A model generated the notes under the pieces. It saw only the letters and a program-made list of their open reading frames with translations. It was not told where the DNA came from and did no database searches. The position numbers and the translations under genes were made by a program. A stretch of 64,000 bases of DNA from Arcobacter cloacae (GTDB lineage: Bacteria; Campylobacterota; Campylobacteria; Campylobacterales; Arcobacteraceae): contig NZ_CP053833.1 in the NCBI RefSeq assembly GCF_013201935.1, positions 248,001 through 312,000 on the forward strand. Reading direction: 5' to 3'. Of this stretch, positions 16,402-26,050 are shown piece by piece; position 1 is the first letter of the stretch, and each line of letters begins with the position of its first letter.

Positions 16402-18213
16402 TTAACCAATAATGGCTAATGTTTGTCCTTCATCTACTGCTTGTGCAGGATTTACTAATATTTTTGTAATAACACCTGAAACAGGAGCTGTTATATCAAT
16501 TTCCATTTTCATAGCTTCAAGGATAATAATTTGTTGATCTTTTTCAACTCTATCACCTTCTTTTACAAGTATTTTCCAAACAGCACCATTTACAGCAGCT
16601 GGAACTTCAGTACCACCTGTTGAAATAGGTGCAGAAGTTGAAGTTGTTGTATTTGAGTTAGCAACAGGAGTTACTTGAATATCTGCGTTACCTTCTGCGA
16701 TACTTACATTAAATCTTTGACCATCTACTACAACTGTATAGTTTCCACTTGCATTTGCCATTTTATTCTCTCCTAATTTACAATCTTTATCATTTTCACA
16801 AACAGAATCATTTTTTCTAACATTTAATGGTGATTCACCTTTTAAGAATGCTATTCCTTTTTCATCACAAGCAGCTGCAATAAAAATATTCTCTTCAGTT
16901 GTTTCTATACCTTCTATTTCTAATCTTTGTTTCCATACTGATACTCTTTTTTTCTCATCAGCATCAGCTATATCTAAAGGATTTAAAGTAGTTGGTTCTA
17001 GTTTTAGTTTTTCACTTGCTAGTTTTACAATTTCAGGATCTGCTGGAACTGGTGTTTTACCGAAGTAACCTAAAACCATTTTTCCATAACCAGGAGCTAT
17101 TTGTTTCCAAGGACCAAACATTACATTTGCGTAAGCTTGTTGCCAATAAAATTGAGAAACTGGAGTTACAGATGTTCCATATCCACCACGTTCTACTACT
17201 TCTTGCATAGCTTTTATAACTTCAGGAAATTTATCTAAAGTTCCATTATCTCTCATCATTTGAGTATTAGCAGTTAATGCACCACCTGGCATTGGAGAGA
17301 ATGGAATTAAAGGCGATACTTGAGTAGCTTCTGGTGGAATAAAGTAATCTTTTAAGCAATCTTTTAAAACTTCTTCATATTTTAAAATTTTATCTATTTC
17401 TAAACCACCCAAATCAAAGTTTTTACCTTTTACAGCATGAAGCATTGTAAGAATATCAGGTTGAGAAGTTCCACCTGAAACTGGTGATGCAGCTAAATCA
17501 ATACCATCAGCTCCTGCTTCTAAAGCAGCCAAGTAACATGATACAGAAACACCAGCTGTTTCATGGGTATGAAGACGAATGTGAGTATTATTTCCCACTA
17601 ATCTTCTTGCCATTTGTATTGTTTCATAGATTTTTTGAGGAGATGAAGTCCCTGATGCATCTTTAAAGCAGATTGAGTCATAAGGCAATCCACTATCAAG
17701 GATATTTCTTAATGTTTTTTCATAAAAAGCAACATCATGAGCTCCAAAACATCCTGGAGGTAAATCCATAAGTGTAACAACCACTTCATGGTTTAGACCA
17801 TATTTTTTAATACATTCAGCACTATATTCAAGATTTTGAACATCATTTAATGCATCAAAGTTTCTAATTGTTGTTGTTCCATGTTTTGCAAAGAGTTTTG
17901 CATGTAAGTCGATTAATTCTCTTGAACCCGTATCAAGCATAACTGTATTTATACCACGAGCTAAGGTTTGTAAGTTTGCATCTGGACCTACGATTTGTCT
18001 AAATCTATCCATCATATCAAATGCGTTTTCTTGTAGATAGAAGAACAATGATTGGAATCTTGCTCCTCCTCCAAATTCAAAGTGATTTATTCCAGCATCT
18101 TTTGCAGCTTCTACAGCTGGAAAAAAATCATTCATTAAAACTCTTCCTCCAAAGACAGATTGGAATCCATCTCTAAAGGTTGTATCCATAATATCTATGT
18201 ACTTTTTAGACAT
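16402..18213 (-). CDS. oadA: Oxaloacetate decarboxylase alpha subunit (carboxyltransferase, biotin carrier)
   Basis: 603 residues. Transfers the carboxyl group of oxaloacetate to biotin. N-terminal HMGL-like TIM barrel opens with IMDTTFRDGFQSVFGGR (metal-binding Asp and Arg), with conserved CFKDASGTSSPQKIYE and HTHETAGVS metal-site histidines. A PYC_OADA region follows, then an Asn/Ser/Thr linker (~515-530) and a biotinyl domain with EAMKMEI, biotin on Lys569. A Cys-rich patch VCENDKDCKLGENK sits before the carrier domain and is unusual. The start follows the oadG stop by 1 nt; its ribosome site AAAGGG lies within the oadG tail. Confidence 0.96.
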   Translation of the reverse strand: MSKKYIDIMDTTFRDGFQSVFGGRVLMNDFFPAVEAAKDAGINHFEFGGGARFQSLFFYLQENAFDMMDRFRQIVGPDANLQTLARGINTVMLDTGSRELIDLHAKLFAKHGTTTIRNFDALNDVQNLEYSAECIKKYGLNHEVVVTLMDLPPGCFGAHDVAFYEKTLRNILDSGLPYDSICFKDASGTSSPQKIYETIQMARRLVGNNTHIRLHTHETAGVSVSCYLAALEAGADGIDLAASPVSGGTSQPDILTMLHAVKGKNFDLGGLEIDKILKYEEVLKDCLKDYFIPPEATQVSPLIPFSPMPGGALTANTQMMRDNGTLDKFPEVIKAMQEVVERGGYGTSVTPVSQFYWQQAYANVMFGPWKQIAPGYGKMVLGYFGKTPVPADPEIVKLASEKLKLEPTTLNPLDIADADEKKRVSVWKQRLEIEGIETTEENIFIAAACDEKGIAFLKGESPLNVRKNDSVCENDKDCKLGENKMANASGNYTVVVDGQRFNVSIAEGNADIQVTPVANSNTTTSTSAPISTGGTEVPAAVNGAVWKILVKEGDRVEKDQQIIILEAMKMEIDITAPVSGVITKILVNPAQAVDEGQTLAIIG

Positions 18214-18214
18214 T

Positions 18215-18472
18215 TTAACCCTTTAGATTTTTATGATGTTGCACTGTGGCAACTATTGCAGCTATTTTTGCAGACTCTGATTTTACGTTATGGTTATGAT
18301 TACTCATTGGAGGTACATTTACAACTTTTTTCTCTTCTTGTGGAAAAATCTTTGTTAATATTATTCCTTGAGCTTTTAGGATTAGTATCATTATTGCTAA
18401 AAATGCAAATACTACTCCCATCCCCAAAAACATAAACTTTATTGACTCTTCTATTAAGTTTATCTCTTCCAT
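18215..18472 (-). CDS. oadG: Oxaloacetate decarboxylase gamma subunit
   Basis: 85 residues from ATG 18472, chosen because AAAGGA lies 7 nt upstream; the frame extends upstream but the earlier start has no ribosome site. One membrane helix (FMFLGMGVVFAFLAIMILIL) then a soluble, His-rich tail (SNHNHNV, HHKNLKG), matching small OadG subunits that join alpha to beta and may bind Zn. First gene of the oad operon. Confidence 0.88.
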   Translation of the reverse strand: MEEINLIEESIKFMFLGMGVVFAFLAIMILILKAQGIILTKIFPQEEKKVVNVPPMSNHNHNVKSESAKIAAIVATVQHHKNLKG

Positions 18473-18607
18473 AAAGAAATCCTTTATTTTTAATAAATCA
18501 CCAAGATGATTCAAACGGCGTAATTTTAGAGAAATTTGACAAAATCTTCTTCTTATTTAGTGCAATAAAAATTGTTTTATAGTGCTTATTTTATAGTTTA
18601 TATTTGC

Positions 18608-18613
18608 TATAAT
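18608..18613 (+). promoter_or_regulatory. Consensus -10 box directly before the AraC-type regulator
   Basis: A perfect TATAAT ends 6 nt before the ATG at 18620. Initiation about 7 nt downstream would fall on the start codon itself, so the mRNA may be leaderless. No Shine-Dalgarno sequence is present. Confidence 0.5.
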
Positions 18614-18619
18614 GTGCTT

Positions 18620-19495
18620 ATGAAAAAAGAAACACTACAAAAACGAACAAAAATAGCAAATGATATTATGTATTATATTTATACCCATATCGAAACACAT
18701 ATAGATATAGAAGAATTAAGTATTGATTTAGGGGTAAGTAAATTTCATATGCATAGAATTTTTAAAGAAGCATTTGGAAAAAATATTTATGAAAGTATAA
18801 AATCAATACGACTTCAAAAGGCTTCAAATTTACTTTTAACGAATAAATATTCAACTATTTCAAACATAGTAAATCAGTGTGGATATTCATCTTTATCCTC
18901 TTTTATTAAAATATTTAAAGAGAGATTTGAAATGAGTCCAAAAGAGTGGAAAAATGGTGGATATAAAGAGTATTCACATAAAATATTATTACAATCACAA
19001 AATGCAGTACAATCAACGGCAAAATTTGATTCAATTACACCAACGATTGTGAAAATGCCAGCAATAGAGAGTTTTTATATTAGAAATAAAGGTTATAACG
19101 AAAATATAAAAGAGACTTGGCAAAAACTTCAAACTTGGGTTCTTACAAATAATATTAATTCATATAAAAAAATAGCCCTTTTTCATGATAATCCAACTAT
19201 CACACCTTTAAATGAGTGTCAATATATTGGATGTATAAAAGTAAATGATACAAAAGAGATAAAAAGTGATAGATTACCAAATTTCAAAATTGCTGAGGGT
19301 GTTTATGCAAAATTTGATTTAAAAGGAAAAACAGGAGATGTTTTACCTTTTATTCATTGGGTTTATCACGAATGGCTTCCAAAAAGTGAGTATGAAACAA
19401 CTACAAAGCCATCTTATGCAATTTATGAAAAATTAGATTTTTTAGATGAAAATGCAGAATTTGAACTTAGTTTTTATGTTTCTATAAATTTTTAA
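18620..19495 (+). CDS. AraC-family regulator with GyrI-like effector domain
   Basis: 291 residues from ATG 18620. The frame stays open to a TTG at 18572, but that stretch contains the TATAAT box, so I reject it. Residues ~10-110 form two AraC helix-turn-helices (IEELSIDLGVSKFHMHRIFKE; ISNIVNQCGYSSLSSFIKIFKERF followed by MSPKEWK). Residues ~130-291 form a GyrI/SOUL-type small-molecule-binding domain (ESFYIRNKGYNENIKETWQKL; ending ELSFYVSI), as in Rob/MarA-related and BmrR-like regulators. It diverges from oadG, so oad could be a target, or the antiporter that follows; both are guesses. Confidence 0.9.
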   Translation: MKKETLQKRTKIANDIMYYIYTHIETHIDIEELSIDLGVSKFHMHRIFKEAFGKNIYESIKSIRLQKASNLLLTNKYSTISNIVNQCGYSSLSSFIKIFKERFEMSPKEWKNGGYKEYSHKILLQSQNAVQSTAKFDSITPTIVKMPAIESFYIRNKGYNENIKETWQKLQTWVLTNNINSYKKIALFHDNPTITPLNECQYIGCIKVNDTKEIKSDRLPNFKIAEGVYAKFDLKGKTGDVLPFIHWVYHEWLPKSEYETTTKPSYAIYEKLDFLDENAEFELSFYVSINF

Positions 19496-19542
19496 AAAAA
19501 ACTACTATAATTACAAAAAATTTATAAGTAAAAAGGTCAAAA

Positions 19543-20523
19543 ATGTTTTTATTTCTAGGAGCAATTGTTGCAGGTTTTGCAATTCTTGTTTGGAGTGCAG
19601 ATAAGTTTGTAGAGGGAGCTGCTTCAACAGCAAAACATCTTGGAATGCCAAGTTTGTTGATAGGTATTTTAATTGTTGGATTTGGTACGAGTGCACCTGA
19701 AATGGTGGTTTCAGCAATAGCAGCAATGGAAGGAAATCCTGGACTTGCACTTGGAAATGCAATAGGTTCAAATATTGTAAATATTGCTTTAATTTTAGGA
19801 GTTACTGCAATTGTTGCACCTATTACTGTAAATTCAAAAATAGTTAGAAAAGAGATACCTCTTTTATTATTAATCGTTTTATTTTCAGGATATTTACTTT
19901 TTGATAATACTTTAACATTTGTTGAAGGAGTTGTTCTTTTAGTTGGTTTCTTTAGTTTAATTGCTTGGTCTATTTATGCTGCAATTAAAGGTAAAGGTGA
20001 TGCTTTAGAATCTGAAATGGATGATGAATTACTAGAACATGAAATGAGTTTAAAAGCTGGAGTTCTTTGGTTAATTATTGGGCTGGTTTTATTAATAGCA
20101 AGTTCTAGACTTCTTGTTTGGGGAGCTGTTGGAGTGGCTACTGAATTTGGAGTAAGTGATTTGATAATTGGTCTTACAATTGTAGCTCTTGGTACTTCTT
20201 TACCTGAATTAGCAGCTTCAGTTATAGCTGCAAGAAAAGGTGAGCATGATATTGCTATTGGAAATGTTGTTGGTTCTAATATGTTTAATATTCTAGCAGT
20301 TATAGGAATTGCAGTTGTAATTGCTCCTATGAATAATATCCCATTTGAAGTTTTACAAAGAGATTGGATAATAATGTTACTTTTAACAATAGCTCTTTTA
20401 TTTATGGCTTATGGATTTAGAAATAAAGAGGGAAAAATTACAAGATTAGAAGGATTTATTCTTGTTATTTGTTATGTAGCATATAATACTTATTTAGGAA
20501 TGACACTTACTGGAAATATATAA
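19543..20523 (+). CDS. Calcium/sodium antiporter, CaCA (YrbG-like) family
   Basis: 326 residues, AAAAGG upstream of ATG. Two homologous halves each with an alpha-repeat: GFGTSAPEMVVSAIAAMEGNPGLALGNAIGSN and ALGTSLPELAASVIAARKGEHDIAIGNVVGSNMFN (motifs GTSxPE and GN.xGSN, with the ion-binding Glu). About ten membrane helices, with an acidic loop (ESEMDDELLEHE) between halves. Exports Ca2+ in exchange for Na+ or H+. It lies 47 bp after the AraC regulator on the same strand and could be co-transcribed. Confidence 0.93.
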   Translation: MFLFLGAIVAGFAILVWSADKFVEGAASTAKHLGMPSLLIGILIVGFGTSAPEMVVSAIAAMEGNPGLALGNAIGSNIVNIALILGVTAIVAPITVNSKIVRKEIPLLLLIVLFSGYLLFDNTLTFVEGVVLLVGFFSLIAWSIYAAIKGKGDALESEMDDELLEHEMSLKAGVLWLIIGLVLLIASSRLLVWGAVGVATEFGVSDLIIGLTIVALGTSLPELAASVIAARKGEHDIAIGNVVGSNMFNILAVIGIAVVIAPMNNIPFEVLQRDWIIMLLLTIALLFMAYGFRNKEGKITRLEGFILVICYVAYNTYLGMTLTGNI

Positions 20524-20548
20524 AATAAGGCTTTAAAGCCTTATTTTA
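20521..20548. terminator. Bidirectional terminator between convergent genes
   Basis: A perfect 28-nt palindrome (TAAAATAAGGCTTT and its complement) that includes the stop codons of both the antiporter and the chemoreceptor. Its AT-rich outer arms supply T-rich ends in each direction. Confidence 0.8.
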
Positions 20549-22585
20549 AAAAGATTCCCATTCATCTTCGTTTTTTTGTGTAGGTTTTTTCTCTACTACT
20601 TTTTTTATTTCAGGTTTTACTGTTTTTTTTGGTTCAACAAATGAATGTTCAATAGTTTGTTTATTCTCTTTTTTTAAAGTTTTATTTGTTACTTCATTTT
20701 TCCCCGTAAACTCTTTTTTCATTGCATCTGCAACAATCTCTTTTGCAATAGTGTCTGTTTCTAAAGCTATCTCTTTTGTTTGTGAAGCAATTTGTGCATT
20801 TTGTTGAGTTTGTCTATCAAGTCCTGTTACAGCATCATTAATTTGTGTAATCCCTGCTTCTTGCTCTTTTGAAGCTCTTGCTATCTCTTCAATTGTTTGA
20901 GTAGTTTTTGTGATATTTTCAAGTAATTCTTCATAGCCTTGAATCATTTCATAACTAATTGATTTACCATGTTTAGCTTTATTAGTTGCATTTTCAACAA
21001 TTGTTTTTATCTCTTTTGCCGCTTCTGCACTTCTACTTGCTAAATTTCTAACTTCTTGTGCAACAACAGCAAAACCTTTTCCAGCTTCTCCAGCAGTTGC
21101 TGCTTCAACAGCTGCATTTAATGAAAGAATATTTGTTTGGAATGCTATTTGATCAATTACACTTATTGCTTCGTTTATTAGATTAACTTGATTTGTAATA
21201 TCATCCATTGCAGTTGTTGTACTTCTTGCTAATTCTTGACCTTTTTTAGCAGATGAGCTAACTTGTTCTGAATATTTAGCCATTTGAGCAACATTTGTTG
21301 CATTACTAATTACTGTTGAAGTTATCTCTTCTAATGCAGCTGCCGTTTCTTCAAGAGATGCTGCTGCTTGATTTGAACTAGTGTTTAATATCTCAACATT
21401 TTTAAGAAGTTTATCAGAACCATTATCTAAAGTTAGACCAATACTCAAAGATTGTTTTAGTAAATTAGAAATAACATCTCCTAAATCATTTATGATAATC
21501 GCAACTTTTGCATAAGGTTCTGGGAATCTTGCTGTAAAATCCTCTTTTTTAAATCTTTCAAGAACAGAAATTAATGTATTTAAGTCTCTTGCTATAGTGT
21601 GTTCTAAATAGTCTTGTAATTTATCAAGTAGAACTTTTAACTCTTTTAAACTTGGATTATCAGAATCTTTTTCTAATTTTGCAAGCATATTTCCTTTACT
21701 TAGTTCATTTACAAATCTTGTAACATCATTTACAAAATCATTATCTTTTTTAATTGAAGCTTCAGTTTTCACAATATTATCATTTATTATTTGTGCCATT
21801 TGACCAAATTCATCATTAGATGAGATTTCAATAATCGATGATTTTTTTGTTTCATTATTTATAAATGAGAAAAATCCAGTAATTCCATTTTTAACTTTTT
21901 CTAAAGAACTTATAATTAAATTTATTGAAAAAATTGTAAAAACTAATCCTATAGATGCAATTACTAAAAATACAACAATAGTTATAATAACAGATCTATC
22001 AGCAATTATAATAGAATCATTCATCATATCAAGTGAAAATTTAACTGTTCTATCTTTTTGTTCAGTCATTAATTTCCCAAATTCATTTGAAATAGGAACC
22101 ATTTTATCAACTGTATTTTTGTATTGTAAAAGTAGATTTTTTTGAGTTTCTATATCTTGAGTAGTTTTTAATTTTGAAATTAATCCATCAAGTTCAATAT
22201 AAATCTCTCTCCAGCTTTTATACGTATTACTTATTTTTTGTGCAGCTTTTTTACCTGCTTCTGTATTTCTAGGAATTGAACTGAAACTTTTCCAGTTTTC
22301 ATCAATAATTTTCCAACTCTCTTCTCTTTGAGTAGATATTCTTGTAAGAGCATCTTTTAGGTTTGAATTTTCATCTAAAGTTAAAACTTCAAGAGTTTGA
22401 GCTCTAATAGCCATTCTTTCAGTGTTTAGATTTCCTAAACTTAAAAGTGCGGGAACTCTTTCTTCTCCAACTTTGTGCATATCATTAGACCAAGTTTTAG
22501 CATTGTCAAACGCAATAAATCCAATAACTGCTAAACCAAAAAGTAAAATACCAGACAAAAGACGCAATCTATTTTTTACAGACAC
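20546..22585 (-). CDS. Methyl-accepting chemotaxis protein with C-terminal pentapeptide
   Basis: 679 residues, GTG start with AAGGGG 5-6 nt upstream. Membrane helix ~9-28, periplasmic four-helix-bundle sensor ~30-190, second helix ~195-218, HAMP and a second helical linker, then a long signalling coiled coil with the conserved tip [20 protein letters not shown]. Methylation helices carry Gln/Glu pairs ([26 protein letters not shown]). A basic, flexible tail ends in EWESF, which fits the xWE(S/T)F tether that docks CheR/CheB in other bacteria. A stand-alone CheB-CheR fusion lies at 58608. Ligand unknown. Confidence 0.94.
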   Translation of the reverse strand: MSVKNRLRLLSGILLFGLAVIGFIAFDNAKTWSNDMHKVGEERVPALLSLGNLNTERMAIRAQTLEVLTLDENSNLKDALTRISTQREESWKIIDENWKSFSSIPRNTEAGKKAAQKISNTYKSWREIYIELDGLISKLKTTQDIETQKNLLLQYKNTVDKMVPISNEFGKLMTEQKDRTVKFSLDMMNDSIIIADRSVIITIVVFLVIASIGLVFTIFSINLIISSLEKVKNGITGFFSFINNETKKSSIIEISSNDEFGQMAQIINDNIVKTEASIKKDNDFVNDVTRFVNELSKGNMLAKLEKDSDNPSLKELKVLLDKLQDYLEHTIARDLNTLISVLERFKKEDFTARFPEPYAKVAIIINDLGDVISNLLKQSLSIGLTLDNGSDKLLKNVEILNTSSNQAAASLEETAAALEEITSTVISNATNVAQMAKYSEQVSSSAKKGQELARSTTTAMDDITNQVNLINEAISVIDQIAFQTNILSLNAAVEAATAGEAGKGFAVVAQEVRNLASRSAEAAKEIKTIVENATNKAKHGKSISYEMIQGYEELLENITKTTQTIEEIARASKEQEAGITQINDAVTGLDRQTQQNAQIASQTKEIALETDTIAKEIVADAMKKEFTGKNEVTNKTLKKENKQTIEHSFVEPKKTVKPEIKKVVEKKPTQKNEDEWESF

Positions 22586-22704
22586 AGTAACCCCTTTTTT
22601 ATAAAAAATTGTATTATTATATGATTAAATCCCTTAAAATGGTAATATTTATTATATTTTAGAATATATTTAATATAATAATTTTTTACTAAAAGGAATA
22701 ATTT

Positions 22705-25485
22705 TTGAATAACTTAATTTCAAATACAAATGTAGATAATTTTTATAATCATCTCATAAATTCACTTTTAAAATCTAAGTCATTTATTTTTAATGTGGCT
22801 TTTATAAATTTTTCAGGAATTCAACTTTTATTGGAAGTTTTTTCAAAATTAGAAAATAAAAATATAAAAGGAAAAATTTTAACTTCCACATATTTAAATT
22901 TTACTCAAATAAAAGCCCTTGAAAAACTAAAAGAATTTTCAAATATAGAGCTAAAAATTTATGATTGTAATCAAACAAATATAGGCTTTCATCCTAAATC
23001 TTATATTTTTGAATTTGATGATTTTTATGAAGTAATGGTTGGTTCTTCAAATATTACAGCAAGTGCTTTTAAAACAAATATAGAATGGAATGTAAAAACA
23101 ACTTTGAAAAAAGATGATGAATATTTAATAAATATTTTAAATGAATTTAATAATTTATGGAAAGAGTCATTTGAAGCAGATGAAGATTTTTTAGAAAAAT
23201 ATTCAAAATTCATAGAAAATCAAAAAAAAGAGTTTTCCCACACTTTTTTGTATAAACAAAATATAAAAACAAATTTTATGCAAAAAAATGCCTTAGAAAA
23301 ACTAGAAATTTTAAGGCAAAAAAATCAAACAAAAGCTTTGATAATTGCAGCAACAGGAAGTGGAAAAACATATCTTAGTGCTTTTGATGTAAAAAACTTC
23401 AAAGCAAAAAAAATGCTTTTTTTGGTTCATAGGGAAAATATTTTAATAAGTGCAAAACAGAGTTTTGAAAATATTATAGAAAACAGAACTTTTGGATTAT
23501 TTACAGGAAATAAAAAAGAGAAAAGTAAAGATTATATTTTTTCAACTATTCAAACAATGAGTTTGTATTTTGAAGAGTTTAAAAAAGATGAGTTTGAATA
23601 TATCATCATTGATGAAGCCCATCACTCTACAAGTCCTACTTACAAAAAAGTGATAGATTATTTTAAACCAAAATTTTTATTAGGATTAACAGCCACATCA
23701 AATAGAATGGATGGAAACTCTATTTATGAAATTTTTGATGAAAATATTGCTTGTGATATAAGACTAAATGATGCTTTAGAACATAATTTGATAGCTCCTT
23801 TTCACTATTTTGGAATAAGTGATATAAAATCTATTGATTATGAAAATGTTGATTTAACTAAAATTGATGTTTTAGCCAAACTTTTAAGTGTAAATAAAAG
23901 AGTAGATTACATAATAGAACAGATGAATTTTTACTCTTTTACAGGCGTTAAAAGAAAAGCCATTGGATTTTGTGTTTCAAAAGAACATGGAAGTTATATG
24001 AGTGAAGAATTCAATAAAAGAGGCATAAACTCAGCTTTTTTATCAAGTGAAGATAGTGTTGCTACTAGAATTAAATTAATAGAAAAGCTAGAAGATTATA
24101 ATGATACTTTAGAAGTGATTTTTACTGTTGATATTTTTAATGAAGGAGTTGATATTCCCTCAATTAATACAGTTTTGTTTTTACGACCTACAAATTCACC
24201 AATAGTTTTTATTCAACAACTTGGACGTGGTCTGCGAAAACATAAAAACAAAGAGTTTTTAACAGTTCTTGATTTTATAGGAAATTATAAAAAAGCCTAT
24301 TTGATAGCTCTTGCACTTGCTGGAAATAAAGCCATAGATAAAGATAGTTTAAAACTTTTCTTATCAAACAACTTTGCAAATTTTAAAAATGCACATATTT
24401 GTATGGATGAAATCTCAAAACAAAGAATTTTGGAGCAAATAGAAAAAGAGAATTTTAATAGTTTAAAATATCTAAAAGAGCAATATTTTGAATTTAAAGC
24501 ATTATTAAACAATAAAATCCCAAAACTGGTCGATTTTTTACAGTTTAATGATGTGATAAATCCAATAAAATTTATAGATGAGAGTTATTCTTATATTGAG
24601 TTTTTGGCAAAAACTGAAAATAAAAGTGAATTAAAAGAGTTGATTTTAAATCAAGAATTTATAAAAGCTATAAGATTTATAGAAAATTTACTTCCAATAA
24701 AAAGAGTTTATGAATTTGTGATTTTAAAATATCTTTTAGAGAATGATTTTTGTGATGAAAATATTGCTTTTATAATTTTAGATAAATATTTGAATAGAGT
24801 TGATAAAGATACAATAAATCATAGTTTTTCTTTTTTGAATCAGGATTTTTTGGATTCAGGACAAACAAGTAGATATTTAAAATTAGTTGATTTTGATGGG
24901 AAAAAAATAATAAAAACCCAAAAGTTTTCGAAGCTTTTAAAAAACGAAAAATATAAAGAGATTTTTGAAGATAGCTTAAATTATGGAATTTATCTTTATG
25001 AAGAAGAGTTTGGAAGTTTTGATTTTGGAAAACCATTTTTAAAACTTTATGGAAAATATAATATGTTAAATATCGCACAACTATGTAATTTTCCAAAAAT
25101 TCATAGTTCATTTAGAGGAAGTGGATTTTTAAAATATGAAAATGATTTCTTTTTATTTATAAATTTAGAAAAAGAGAAATTCTCAAAATCTGCAAATTAT
25201 TCTAATACCTTTTTATCAAAAGAAGTTTTTACATATCAAAGTAAACCAAGTCATACACAAATTAGCCAAGATGGAAAAAAGCTTTGTAAAAATAAAGATT
25301 TTGGCGTAAAACTTCATATTTTTATGAGAAAATTTACGCAAGTTGATAAAAAAACACAAGATTTTATATATTTAGGATTAGCTAATACGGTTTATTATGA
25401 GGGTAATAAGCCAATTAGTTTACATTTAAAGTTGGAAAAATCTTTAGATGATGAACTATATTTTGAATTTACAAAATTTGTATAA
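22705..25485 (+). CDS. PLD-nuclease / DEAD-box helicase fusion (DUF3427-type)
   Basis: 926 residues, TTG start with AAAGGA 8 nt upstream. Domains: N-terminal phospholipase-D-like domain (~1-160) with one catalytic-type motif GFHPKSYIFEF followed by GSSNITASAF; helicase ATPase with ATGSGKTYLS (Walker A), IIDEAHH (DEAH), GLTATSNR; helicase C-terminal part with DIFNEGVDIPSINTVLFLRPT and FIQQLGRGLRKH (arginine finger). The last ~380 residues match the DUF3427 layout. The PLD unit probably works as a dimer since it has one HxK motif. Such proteins act on DNA and turn up with defence genes; here it stands alone between a chemoreceptor and PsiE, so a defence role is only possible. Confidence 0.88.
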   Translation: MNNLISNTNVDNFYNHLINSLLKSKSFIFNVAFINFSGIQLLLEVFSKLENKNIKGKILTSTYLNFTQIKALEKLKEFSNIELKIYDCNQTNIGFHPKSYIFEFDDFYEVMVGSSNITASAFKTNIEWNVKTTLKKDDEYLINILNEFNNLWKESFEADEDFLEKYSKFIENQKKEFSHTFLYKQNIKTNFMQKNALEKLEILRQKNQTKALIIAATGSGKTYLSAFDVKNFKAKKMLFLVHRENILISAKQSFENIIENRTFGLFTGNKKEKSKDYIFSTIQTMSLYFEEFKKDEFEYIIIDEAHHSTSPTYKKVIDYFKPKFLLGLTATSNRMDGNSIYEIFDENIACDIRLNDALEHNLIAPFHYFGISDIKSIDYENVDLTKIDVLAKLLSVNKRVDYIIEQMNFYSFTGVKRKAIGFCVSKEHGSYMSEEFNKRGINSAFLSSEDSVATRIKLIEKLEDYNDTLEVIFTVDIFNEGVDIPSINTVLFLRPTNSPIVFIQQLGRGLRKHKNKEFLTVLDFIGNYKKAYLIALALAGNKAIDKDSLKLFLSNNFANFKNAHICMDEISKQRILEQIEKENFNSLKYLKEQYFEFKALLNNKIPKLVDFLQFNDVINPIKFIDESYSYIEFLAKTENKSELKELILNQEFIKAIRFIENLLPIKRVYEFVILKYLLENDFCDENIAFIILDKYLNRVDKDTINHSFSFLNQDFLDSGQTSRYLKLVDFDGKKIIKTQKFSKLLKNEKYKEIFEDSLNYGIYLYEEEFGSFDFGKPFLKLYGKYNMLNIAQLCNFPKIHSSFRGSGFLKYENDFFLFINLEKEKFSKSANYSNTFLSKEVFTYQSKPSHTQISQDGKKLCKNKDFGVKLHIFMRKFTQVDKKTQDFIYLGLANTVYYEGNKPISLHLKLEKSLDDELYFEFTKFV

Positions 25486-25555
25486 AATAATTTATCTCTA
25501 TTTTATTTAACTTCGATAATATTCGCAAAAAATTGCGTGTTATTAGGAAATGAAA

Positions 25556-26047
25556 GTGGAAAATGAGCATAAAAAGAGTTTTGTTGAAAAAACATTTTTA
25601 AAAGTAAGCAGTATAGATAGGGTTTTAGAAGATAGAATAGATTTTATTTTGTTAAGAATTATAACTATGCTTAAATATTTTTTTATTTTAGCAATGATTT
25701 TGTATTTAGCTATTTGTATAATGAGCCTTTCTCATAAAATAATCTCTTTTACTCTTGCTCAAGGTGCTTTGGATTTTGCTTCAATTAAAAATATATTGAC
25801 AGATGGTTTATTTACTTTAATTGTTATTGCCATTGTTAAAACACTTTTTATTAAAAATGGTTTTGATTATGCTTTAACTTTTTTAGAAATAGCATTTGTT
25901 GTAATTATTAGAAAACTTATTTTATTAGAAACAATTCCTTCCGAAACCGATTTATTGATTGCATTAGGAGTAACCTCTTCTTTGTTTTTTATATTAATAA
26001 TTTATATACATAATCTAAAAAGAAAATGGCTAAAAGAGGATAAATAA
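25556..26047 (+). CDS. PsiE-like membrane protein
   Basis: 163 residues from GTG 25556. I prefer this start over ATG 25550 because AGGA lies 7 nt before the GTG but only 1 nt before the ATG. Four membrane helices (FFILAMILYLAICIMSL, FTLIVIAIVKTLF, LTFLEIAFVVIIRKLIL, LLIALGVTSSLFFILIIYI) with the LEIAFVVIIRKLIL segment typical of the phosphate-starvation-inducible PsiE family. Function in the family is not established. It is convergent with the kinase that follows, with 3 bp between stops. Confidence 0.8.
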   Translation: MENEHKKSFVEKTFLKVSSIDRVLEDRIDFILLRIITMLKYFFILAMILYLAICIMSLSHKIISFTLAQGALDFASIKNILTDGLFTLIVIAIVKTLFIKNGFDYALTFLEIAFVVIIRKLILLETIPSETDLLIALGVTSSLFFILIIYIHNLKRKWLKEDK

Positions 26048-26050
26048 TAA

